NCBI GenBank assembly: GCA_905250075.1
Contig: CAJNOP010000002.1
Location: 7,429,565 to 7,493,564 of the forward strand
Length of the DNA: 64,000 nucleotides
DNA from: Rotaria sp. Silwood1
Taxonomy: Eukaryota; Rotifera; Eurotatoria; Philodinida; Philodinidae
Direction: 5' to 3'
In this document: piece by piece, positions 50,428 through 61,153 of the stretch
How the letters are laid out: every line of letters begins with the position of its first letter
Numbering within the stretch: position 1 is the stretch's first letter
Position numbers and translations under genes: made by a program
The notes under the pieces: generated by a model
Database searches by the model: none
What the model saw: the letters and a program-made list of their open reading frames with translations, nothing else
What the model was told of the DNA's origin: nothing

Positions 50428-53400
50428 ATGGTTACGCCATTATCAAATGCGAAATTACGTATACCAAAAGGTTTTCAAAGTCTTTTAGTTGGTTTATCAA
50501 CTGAAATTCTTCGAAGTCAACCAAGAAATATTCATCAATTTGCTGCTGAATATTTTGAAAAACTACTTCAACGAAGAGGTAAGAATAGATTTCAGCTGTT
50601 GAAATCTTGAAATTATGTTTAACATTATTAGAAATTTAATAGCAATAATTTTCTATTACTTATGCATTATATATATATACGTAAAATATTGTTCTTTTCT
50701 TTCTGGTAAAATGAATTTTCATAATGTTTTTCTTTAATTGTTGTATAGAAAGCAAATCATTGAACTTGAAAAGTATTAGATTCTTTCGCATGACTTAATT
50801 GCGTGAGAATGTTTTACGGTGAAAGTTTTCTTATATGACTATAAATTATTTGCTAAGAGAATGTTGAATGAAAATAACATAGATAACAATATTTTTTTAT
50901 ATTGAATGAATTTATTCAACAGAAAAATCTTTTATTAAAATCTTACGTACAATATCATTCGCTTGAATAACTGCTCTTATCATGTAGAAAAACAAATGAA
51001 TTGGGTTAATGATTTGTTGATAATCATCAACGGATGTATGCATGTATACTTTTGATATAAGCATCAACACAATGAACATCATCGATTGATTTTGATCCTT
51101 CTATCATTCTCTCTTTTTTTCTTTGTCTCAGTGACTTTATATGTCTAGTGTGTATCGAATTTCTCGTGTGATGACAGTTCGCCATCTGTCAATGTGTTAT
51201 CATTGTTCGTGCATACACAGTGAATTCGAGTAGTATATTTTATGTATGATTGTCTATTAGTAATAATGGTCATAGCATCTCTAATCAAATCATTTTCGAC
51301 GACACATATTAGAAGAGAAGAGACACATACAATGTGGAACTATTTTGTTGTTTGTTTGCATTTGTCTATCGGATGCTATTCGTCTTCCTTTTCTCCCAAT
51401 CAATTATTCATAGGATGAAAGAAATGCAAAAAAAAAATCAGAGCAATCATTGCAGTTCATACAATTGTCCGAATACAGATAATATGCATATGCATAACCT
51501 AAAACTGACACAGTCTCATTTCACTACTTTAGTTTTCTATTCATATGCATCTCGATGCTTATATATGAAGATTAGCTCGGCATAAAAAAACTAAGAATGA
51601 CTAATGCCTCATGAGAATCTTAATATATAGCGGATCAAAGTCATGGACGATACGAGCAAAAAAGTGACAGAATGAGAAGAGCGAAAAGAAATTGGTACCA
51701 CTCAGCCTCAGGCATATATATGTAATTTATTTTGAAATGAAAAAAAAAGAAATTTTTATTACTACTTTTCTTTTTCTTTCTCGACTCGACCAAACAGTCG
51801 TCGACTTATGAATGCATGGCAGGCAACAGCTTGCATGCTAAGGAAAAGTTCATCAATCTGATACACGAGAAATAATTTCTCTTGTTTGCTCATTCTTTTT
51901 TTTTTTCTACTAAATATAGAGAATATAAGGGAAAGAGAGACCGCGAGAAAGAAAGAAAAAAGAGAAGAAGAGTAAGAACAGCCTTAATGACAAAACACTC
52001 TTTTATTATTGCTACGGCTGCTTTGCATCTACTGCTGCTTCCATACATTTACTAACATCGATTAAGACGATCTAGCAAGAAGAAAAAAAAAAGAGTAAGA
52101 CGACAACGACAAGAAAATGGGTGCATGTGCATCAAAAACCAAGAAAAACAAGGAAAAATACCTGAAAAATGATGTGATCAATACCGGTAATAATAATAAT
52201 AATAAAGATATAACTGTTGAACCAGTACAACAACAACAACAACAACGAAAATCATCAACTAATGTTGATAAATTCGCCAATGTTCCATTTATTGATTCAG
52301 AAGAAAAACCGACGACAGCTACTCCACCATTAGCAACAGAACAATCAATACCAATTAATCATGACAAAGAAAATGATGAACGAACAACAGTTAAAACAAA
52401 TTTTGAAACCAACGTATCATATTCAAATGCTGAAACAATTGATAAACTTAAACAAGAAGTTTATACATTTCTTCGAGAAAAAATTCTTCCAAAACATGAA
52501 GAAAAACAAAAACTTGTTGATTATGTACACAAACGTATTATTGGAAGTTCAATAGATAACACAGTAATTGATGAAAATCTTGAGAAATGTTTTACTGATA
52601 TTGAACAACATCAACATCCAGATAGTGATAATAATAATAAAATAAAAAATCGCCTAATGAATATTATAACTGTTTATGTAGCATCACAATCATCGGATAA
52701 TTCATTTTTAAAAGCACTTTATGATAAACTGGGAACATCACTTGATCTCAATTCATTAAATGCAGAAACAAGTGAACATGAAATTGTTAATGTAACAGTA
52801 ACAAAAACAGTACGGCAAGTTTTTGTTGATGCTTCATCATCATTAATACCATCAAATGAGAATTCAAATACACCAAGAAATATATCCGAAAATGTTATAC
52901 ATATATCAAATAATAATCATCACATTCCGGCTGATTTACCTGATGATATACGGCGTAAAGCAGAACAAGTATTGAATAGTTTTAATGATGTTATACATAC
53001 AAAATAAAAATTAAATAGAACATAATGCTATCTTTCTATTACTTTATATGCTTATTTCTATCAATAGTTATTAATCAATTTGAACGCTTTTCTGTTGTTC
53101 GTCTTGTTTATCAGTGCTTATGTATGCGTATATGTGACATTCATACAGATTAGGAAAAGTGCTATGACACTTTAAAACAAAAAAACAATACGAGATAGAA
53201 TTTCCATTTTGATATTAATAATCGATCAAAAGAAAAAAAAATATTAATAAGAAATTTAGCAGTATTTAAAAAAAAAACGATTTTACATGAGTATACTTTA
53301 TCAATACAATTCTTTTTTAATGATACCCATTACACGCAAATTAGAACAAGTAATTATTTATATAGACTATTCTCTTATATGATGTTTGATTGTATGTTTC

Positions 53401-56400
53401 GAAAATAAAATAAGATACTAATGTTAGACTTATTAGATATTTTAGAAAAGTAAAAGTTCATTGTCGCGTTAAACATAAAAGATGTGATAGTATTGTTTAT
53501 AAATAAAAGCTCATAGAAAAAATTTTTTGATACTATTGAAAATAAAATTTGCATGAAAGGAAACACTCTTGATTAATTCCGCTGTTTGGTCGATTAATTT
53601 TATTGAAAAAGAAAAAAAAAAACTTTTATATCAAATCAATAAGCTCTTAATATATATTCGACTAGATAAAACTTGAAAACAATGCATTCTTCCATAAAAA
53701 TAAATATTATCTTTTAAATGTATATGATGCATCGTTTAGACCAAGGAGGACAAACGTATTCATCTGACAAACAAACGGCTCTTGAAGATCGTTATTATAA
53801 TAATCAAAGTTTTCAAGTTTGTTTTTCTTTTTAATTTGATTATTAACATAGACTGATCCAAAAGTCACTTTACCGAACAAAAAAAAAATTGAATTTTATC
53901 ATCGTAATTCAATAATAAAATAAGTTGATTCTTTTATCGTTAATAAACAAATAAACATAGTTCATATTCATAAGACAACTATTGAAAATTCTTCGTTGAA
54001 ATGTGATTATTGACTGTAATAACGAATTCCATAACGTTGATGAGTTCTGGAAAAGAAATTATGTCTTCTTCTGGCGAAAACTAAAAGGCACATCTAATGC
54101 TGGTTTTTTTCACAATAATTTTCTTATGCATTACTCGTACATCTTTGAAACTTATATTTACGTACATGTTCATATCTTTTTATTCTCTACATTGAGAAAG
54201 TTACAGCTGTGAACAATAAAATATCAGTGAAAAACTGTGATTTCATTTTTCATTATCTGTTTACGATTACTGTCTCTAACGACGGATCATGATAACACTT
54301 CATAATATCTTATGAATATGAACTATAAATATTTCTTTATTAATAATAAAGAAGATTAAGTTCTTTAGTAAAAGCATTATCATGATATAAAATTTTTTGT
54401 TCCAAGTAAAGTGACTTTTGGGATAATGATGATATTCTTCAACCTATGATATTCTTTAGGATGATTTTCCGATTGATGATCCGAATGTAAACAGTGCGGC
54501 AACAAAAATTCAAGCACAATTTCGTGGACATAAAGCAAGACGAGATTTAGAAAAAATAAAGCGAGAAGTTCGTACAAAATCTGGTGTTTTTTTTGTTGTG
54601 TGTTATAATGAATTGTTAATTTTTCAGCATCAACAATCAATGGATTCTGATCAACATGAAACATCTTTTGATCACGAAGAATTAACAACAGAGAACAATG
54701 AATATCAAGTATTTCTTATATAAAGCAAACTAACAAATAAAATTTTTATTAATTATTATTTAGAAATCATCACCTTTAGAAAGTCAACGTTTAAAACAAG
54801 AAAATCAATATAAAGAAGTAAATTTATTCATTTTTGAAATAGATTAAAAGAAAAACATTATTATCTTTATAGAGTATTGATGATGAAGAACTTACAGAAG
54901 AAGAAAAATTCAAACTAGAACGTGCTGCAATATCTATTCAAGTTTGTTTTGTGTTAAATTTATTTGAATTATAAATTTAATCTTTTAGGCACAATTTCGT
55001 GGTTTTCAAGTTCGAAAACATTTACGAGACACATTTGATGAAACAGATGAACAAAGTCAACATTTTCAACAAGAACAACAGGTATTTTTCTACTGAAAAT
55101 GTGTTCATGATTGTAGAAGTCTTTAAAAAACAAAATAGAATAATGAATATTTATTGATATATATAAAGATCATCATTACTAGATTAATACTATTTTGATA
55201 ATGGCATTTTCCTTTATGATTATTGTTAAATCAAATGAAAATAAATGGATGATTTATTTTCTTTTTCTTTTGGATTTTCATACATTGATTAGTCATTTAT
55301 TTAATAAATGAATCATATTTTTATTTCTAGGAATTTGACAATGATCATGACAAAACATCCGTACTATCACCAACGCATTCTAGTGATCATCGTGATCTTG
55401 GTGAAAACCTCAGATTACATGACGAGATTGAAATGGGTAAGTATATAGATATATATTTATGTATATATCGTTTGCTTTATATTATTCTTTTTCATTAAGC
55501 AAAATGATATTTGTTTTTGGTCCTTTCTATTAGTTTTTGTACTGTCATGATAAAACACCGTATCAGTATACATAAAGAAACAGTTCAGTACTAGAAGTCT
55601 ATGGGTTAGCTTTTTTCTTGTTGTTATTGTTGAAAAAGAAAAGCGTCATCGAAGAATGATATACGGATAGGGAAACATTTTCTAGCAACACGACAGCATA
55701 GCTTATCGATAGAAGAAAAGAAAAAGAGAAGAATATCAGCAGGATACAACTACAACGAATGTTGTTTATATCCTATGCATTCTATCGGCAGACAGACAGA
55801 CAGATAGATAGACAAAAAAGAAAAAAAAAGAATTGCCTCTTGAGAAACTCATACGAGTATACGAGTGTATACATCTGTTCATATTTCAACGACAAGATTT
55901 TGATAGGTAAGTTTCTGTATAGCGGTCATCTATCATGTAAATTTTATACGAATTAATACATAATTAAACTACGATGAAAATAAACTTTAATTTGAATGTT
56001 TTTATTCTCATAGTAAACAAAAAAATCTAATTTGGATTATCTAGATGAAAAACATAATTTAGAGATATTTTTGTGTTTATTATCACTTCTGGATGGATAT
56101 TATTTTAGCAATTTTTTGTTTTATTTCTAGCTGATAATCAATATTGTACCAAACTTTTTCTGCTTGATTATTTAAAGAGTGTGCACCCGTTTCGTATTAC
56201 GCTAATCTTTTGTCATCAAGGCAATTACACATGATGCAGAAATGCTTTCATTCTTTCCAGTAATATTGAGACATCATTAGTTGCACCAGAAAAAAAATGA
56301 AAGAAAGAGCAAAAAACGACACCATACAGTTCTTCGTCTATATAAATATCTGTAAAAGAAACAGTTTTCAGCATTGATCATCGACGTTAGACATAGTGTG

Positions 56401-57382
56401 TTAAAACACCATCCTATATCTGACATTCGCTTTGTTGTTGAAGAAAATTTGCCTATAATGCACAGGATATCGTTGGCATTTGACGGTATTAGTACATAGG
56501 ATCTCGATAGCCGATAATCGATCAGATGAATTCTACCGATTACTCCTAGATAGAAAAGCTTCAAGAGGTTAGAAGTGACGTCGTGACAAATCAAATTATG
56601 TGCCTACAAGTCGAAGTAGAAAGGTCACTATCTATAGCATAGAGCGAAAAAAAAATTAATCAACCACAATCACCAGAAAAAAATACAAATACAACAAAAC
56701 AATGCTTTGACAAACATCTAAAGATTAGAGGCATAAAAATAAGTACAAACAGAACTAGTAAATGTTATTGATGATCAACAAATATATGACTGTATTATAT
56801 GATTTATTATGTTTTCAAAATTAATTATTTTAGGTAAAAACGACGATATTGATCGACCACATCTTGAACGTGAACCAACACAATTAAGTGACGATTTTGA
56901 ACGACATACAGACGTATTACGTGATATAAATCATAATCAAGAACAATTATTTAACGACGAAGACGATATGAGTGATTCAAATCTTGATAAAGCAGCTACA
57001 CGTATTCAAGCATCATATCGTGGTTATAAAACTCGAAAAGAATTAGGTTCGGTTGGTGGTCATTCACCCAGTAGTCATGATCAACAGCATTCATCGTCAA
57101 CTTCTTCACCAACACATAAAGAATATGACAATGGTCGTAACAAAAATAGTATGTCTCATTTGTTTATATATCATTTTATATTCTTGATTTAGTTTTATCA
57201 CCATCAGCTGAAGGTAATAAAGTACCAGCACATGAAGATCATGATGATAATGCAGCTGCTGTTAAAATACAAGTAATGAAAGAAAAACAAAGTTTTATTA
57301 AAATCTTGACTATTGTTCGTTTGTTTATTTTAATTAGGCAGCTTATCGTGGCTATCGAGTTAGAAAAGATTTGGAAAAATAA
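50428..57382 (+). CDS. SP17-like protein: RIIa docking domain plus four IQ motifs
   Basis: Relative of sperm autoantigenic protein 17. Eleven exons: 50428-50578, 53740-53816, 54460-54567, 54628-54708, 54764-54817, 54873-54941, 54989-55081, 55331-55436, 56834-57148, 57193-57272, 57338-57382; phases close to 392 aa. Residues about 11-48 form the RIIa (D/D) domain ([18 protein letters not shown], then [10 protein letters not shown]), and exon 2 ends with [10 protein letters not shown], matching the SP17 segment after its RIIa domain. Then come four IQ (calmodulin-binding) motifs: [67 protein letters not shown], separated by acidic, Gln/His-rich linkers. Vertebrate SP17 has one. RIIa proteins bind AKAP helices in axonemes, so a cilium/flagellum role is likely. 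Intron 1 (3.2 kb) contains another gene; intron 2 a MITE. Confidence 0.9.
52117..53007 (+). CDS. Intronless nested gene, predicted N-myristoylated protein, unknown
   Basis: 296 aa in one uninterrupted frame inside intron 1 of the SP17-like gene, same strand. It starts [14 protein letters not shown]: Gly2, Ser6 and Lys7 fit the N-myristoylation consensus, Cys4 is a likely palmitoylation site and the following Lys run favours membrane attachment. Next an Asn run and a Gln run, an acidic linker, then a more ordered, probably helical part (about residues 105-215, e.g. [20 protein letters not shown]) and a Ser/Asn-rich end with a last helix. No family recognised. It cannot be an exon of the host gene because it has its own ATG and stop and no fitting splice sites. 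Absence of introns, unlike nearly all neighbours, suggests retroposition or recent origin. Confidence 0.7.
   Translation: MGACASKTKKNKEKYLKNDVINTGNNNNNKDITVEPVQQQQQQRKSSTNVDKFANVPFIDSEEKPTTATPPLATEQSIPINHDKENDERTTVKTNFETNVSYSNAETIDKLKQEVYTFLREKILPKHEEKQKLVDYVHKRIIGSSIDNTVIDENLEKCFTDIEQHQHPDSDNNNKIKNRLMNIITVYVASQSSDNSFLKALYDKLGTSLDLNSLNAETSEHEIVNVTVTKTVRQVFVDASSSLIPSNENSNTPRNISENVIHISNNNHHIPADLPDDIRRKAEQVLNSFNDVIHTK
53858..54421. mobile_element. MITE-like element in intron 2 of the SP17-like gene
   Basis: 564 bp. Ends: CCAAAAGTCACTTTAC at 53858-53873 and its exact reverse complement ending at 54421; similarity continues as GAACAAAAAA and TTTTATC on both sides. A possible 3-bp duplication GAT flanks it. 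No transposase. Shares the CAAAAGTCACTTT core with the shorter element at 23502-23710. The right end stops 38 bp before the next exon. Confidence 0.75.
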
Positions 57383-58086
57383 AAGTATTGTCTTTGAGAT
57401 ATATGTTTACATGATGAAACTGATTCCACACATCGAAAAGAAAAGACGAAACTTTACTTGAATTCTATCATTTATTTTCCTTTGTTTTTTTTCTGTTTTT
57501 ATAGTCACTCAATATGATTAAATTATGTTATAAGATTACGCATGTGTTTGTCTTTTATTTTACAAGAAATCTTGCTTTAGTATGTGTATGTGTAATATAT
57601 GTGCGTTTCACTTGTGCTTCCTCGTTTTTTTCTATTTCTTACATTCTTGTTCTTCTTTTTTCTGCTCTGTCTTTTACAGTATCACAAGTGTTTCACACGT
57701 AAATAATTTTCAATATACAATTTAAAACAAGTTCTTAGATGAATATAGAAAAACAAACAAACAAGTTAAATGAAGAATTAACATGTGAGACTTAAACTAA
57801 TACAAAAGGTACTATATAAAGAATGAACTTTGCATAATTTTTTTAAGATTAAAAGTTATGATAGAGTATTATGAGTTGAAGATTGATACATAGTAAATTA
57901 ATATACAATTCTTGCAAAAAATTATGAGATACTCAAGAATGCCTCTATATTTCATTCAAAGTAGTGTATAAGAGGAGAACTGAATCAGTAAATATAATTA
58001 TGAGAAATAAAAGTTTTGTTCGAATGAAATAGAGAACTATCCTTAAGAATATCGGAATTTTTAGCGAGGGCGGTATCTCAAAATTT
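57383..58086. other. 3' flank of the SP17-like gene, no gene seen
   Basis: AT-rich; open frames at 57276-57461 and 57514-57702 have no support. Confidence 0.4.
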
Positions 58087-58650
58087 ATGACAAATTTCGC
58101 AAAAAAAGAGAAATTGATTATATATAGTTTATGAGTAATTCTCAGCTGTCGACAGCTAATACCCTGAAGTTTTTACTGTTTTAATAGACAATCAGAGACA
58201 GATGTGAGTACCTAGGATAAGTAAGATTGATAGAATTATTCATAACTTATAGAAAATAAAAACCATTCTTCATGATACTGCTTTTAAAACTTTTATTATC
58301 ACTGATGTCTATATTACACCTATATAAAAGCCACAAGGTGTCTCTATTTTTCGAATGGTTTTGGAATGCGAAAAATTCATTATGAATACAAATTTTTTCT
58401 TTTTATTTCAGTGTAATATGAGTGTAAGTGGCAATGAAAGTTGTGGAAACAGTGTCTCAATTCATGTTTTTAGTTTGAGATAAGCCAGATAGAATTCTAT
58501 CAATCCTAATCATCTTATATGCTCACATACGTCTCAGATGGTCCAATGAAGCAGCAAAGACCTTAGGGTATTAGCTGTAGACGATTGAGAATTATTGATA
58601 AATTAAAGATTATGAGTTTCTTTATTTGCAAAATTTGTACTGATTGTTAA
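58087..58650. repeat. Long imperfect palindrome (fold-back element)
   Basis: The two halves are mirrored almost to the centre: left 58087-58300, right 58420-58650. Shared blocks in order: ACAAATTTxGCAAA, TAATTCTCAxxxGTCxACAG, CTAATACCCT, CTGAGACxxATGTGAG-like, and ATTGATAGAATTxT. Identity is moderate, so it is old. No open frame inside. Confidence 0.7.
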
Positions 58651-59732
58651 TAAAATATTTTTATATATTATCTATCGGACTTCGATCTTTTATATTTTGT
58701 GATAATCTTTGATTCTGAAGTCTTTTATATAGACATGTAGAAAATAAATTTGTGTATTTTTTGACAAAAAAAAACAAATAGTCTCGTTAATGAAAGTTAG
58801 CAAAGTCATTGGTATAGGTGTGAGAAATATGTATTCTGTATGTAATATCGATGACGTCTGATTTAAACACTCGTAATGAATCATCAATGTAGATAGTAAG
58901 CATATATTATAATATGGATTGACCATGAACAAAGATGTTTATAAGTGATCCGTACAAATAAATAATTGTATAGACTTTACTTTTGTACTCAAGGATTAAG
59001 CTGTACATATGTGGCATTTATAATAAAACATATCAAGTATCTTCATTTGCTAGAAGGTTATAAAACTATCTCAACTCTTCGAAAATATTAATTAGCATTT
59101 CAGATTATTCCGTATTTATGTTTTCTATGCTATTTATTTCTAAAAATATTGTTTTTATTATTTGATAAGAAAACAAGAAGATAATGACAATGCAATCTTA
59201 TCAATTTATTCTATGAAACTAATGTAATGAAAAAAAAAATCGACGTCTCCATAATGTGCTTCATCTACCCACGTAACGATCTATTAGTCTGGATGGAACT
59301 GAATTATACAATCAAGCAAAACAAAAATTACTAGTTGTAGAGCAATGCCATATTCTAGAGAAAAAAAGTTTCTATTAAATAGATATCATTCAGAATTAGT
59401 CGAAATCAATATTCGTCATAGGTTTTTATTTTCTGATTATTTTTTTATACAAATTTTAATGCTTCTTGAAGTAGATTCTTTAAAAATGATAAAAAAGTTA
59501 TTAAGATTTAAAAGATAGTACATTTGCAAATCTGATCTCATCATAAAAAAAATTCCGTAATTCATTTTTAATCAAAAATAAGATATTTCTGATTATACGA
59601 ACGAATGTTCTGCCATTTTTTTTCAGCTCCATCCAAAAAATTAATTAAGTTCTTTTTATGAAAATTCCAGTTTCGTTGAAGAAGAGCGCAACAGAACCAG
59701 CAATAAATAACTAACTCCAATGGAAAAGTCAT
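58651..59732. other. Spacer, no gene seen
   Basis: AT-rich; minus-strand frames at 58690-58932 and 59568-59771 have no motif support. Confidence 0.4.
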
Positions 59733-60095
59733 ATGAAGATCGTATAAGATTTTACGAGATCCTTGTGACAATCCGATAATGTAAGATTCATATTGTATGA
59801 TCTTACGAAAGCATACATATATCTTACTGTAGATTTAATGTGTTTCTTGCTATAAGATGCTAGCCCAGGGCAAACAATCCAATGATAAGATCTTACGTCC
59901 GATCTCATGACATCAGACGAAAATCGTGGTTTCTGCCTAACTTACATCAAGTCTTGATATACGATTCTTTCAAGGTCATATTATTCGTACGATGCCAAGA
60001 CTTGATGTAAATTTGGTGGAAACCACGATTTTCGTCTGATATTACTGGGCCATACAATATCGGAGGTCTGAACTGGAGATCTTGCGTATGATTTT
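59733..60095. repeat. Inverted repeat with scattered GATCTTACG motifs
   Basis: Core arms 59913-59956 and 59995-60040 match as ATCAGACGAAAATCGTGGTT, then ACATCAAGTCTTG. Around them the short motif AAGATCTTACG and variants recur in both orientations (about 59742, 59783, 59797, 59886, 60078). Resembles a small non-autonomous element; borders not fixed. Confidence 0.6.
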
Positions 60096-60657
60096 TTTGA
60101 CCGAGGTGTGTCATTTAGGAACAAAGGCCTTTGCTGTTTCTATGGGAAAATCTATTTTGAAAATGTTTGCTGCAGACTTAGAAATACACCGTCAAGAAAA
60201 TAATCACATTTTTCTTAACTCTTTAGAATAACGCAACTTTTATTGAATCGTCAGAAGATCAACAATTTCGAAACCTATTGATATGAATCATAAATTTATA
60301 TGATTGTGGTGATCGCTATCCAAACTCTGCATCATATTACTAAAATTTCTCTAGTCAATTGCACATAAAAGATGTTTTGTAAGTCTTCAGGCATGACCAA
60401 ATTAGTTTACATTCAGACAGAATATAATTCGTAAATCTAATACTTGTTTTATGAGCCTTGAAAATTCATGTCAATCTTTCAAATGGCATATATAATTGAA
60501 TAATATCTTCTTACTTACTAGTAAGAATATAAACATGAGAATGCAAGGATAAGTTTTTCGTAATTGATCAATATTTTATTTTGCTTAAAAAAAGGCAAAA
60601 GCATTCTTATATTAATCTAATTATATAGATGATTAGTTTAACTGTCAATTATCTGTC

Positions 60658-61153
60658 GTCTACCACAAGGGGGAAGTAACTGATTTCGTGATTTCAAATT
60701 AGTGGTTTGATTTCAGGTGATTTCGGGTGATTTCAAAGAATTGCGATTGATTTCGGGCGAAATCGAAATTAATTGAAACCAGTTTTAAGACACCTTAAAA
60801 TCATTCGAAATTGCTCGAAATGAACTCAAAATCATGCGGAATCATATGACATTACTTAGCGGTGTACCAGGCTGGCAATGATCGATAGGAAGACTCAGCG
60901 AGACCGAGGCTGAAAGTTTTGACCTCGGCGCATCCCTGAAATCATTGAAATCGCCTGAAATCATTTGAAATTGCTTGAAATCAACTGAAATTACCAGAAA
61001 TCCACGAAATCATTTGAAATCAGTTTTTTCTTCTCTAGTGACTTGGTCAAATTGCAGTTGATTTTCCAATGATTTCAAGTGATTTCAAATGATTTCGATG
61101 ATTTCAAGTTGATTTCCACATTTGAAATCAGTTTCTTCCCCCTTGGTCTACCA
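60658..61153. mobile_element. hAT-like MITE filled with GAAATCA motifs
   Basis: The element body is 60666-61145 (480 bp), flanked by the 8-bp duplication GTCTACCA (60658-60665 and 61146-61153). Terminal inverted repeats CAAGGGGGAAGTAACTGATT and CAAGGGGGAAGAAACTGATT differ at one base and begin with CA, as hAT ends often do. Both arms are dense in a degenerate GATTTC/GAAATC motif. The direction flips between parts of the arms. A GC-richer core (60855-60940) contains no transposase. Confidence 0.88.

Noticed and set aside
56277-56594. 105-codon minus-strand frame in intron 8 of the SP17-like gene
   Set aside because: No motif or splice support, and no codon pattern different from chance frames.
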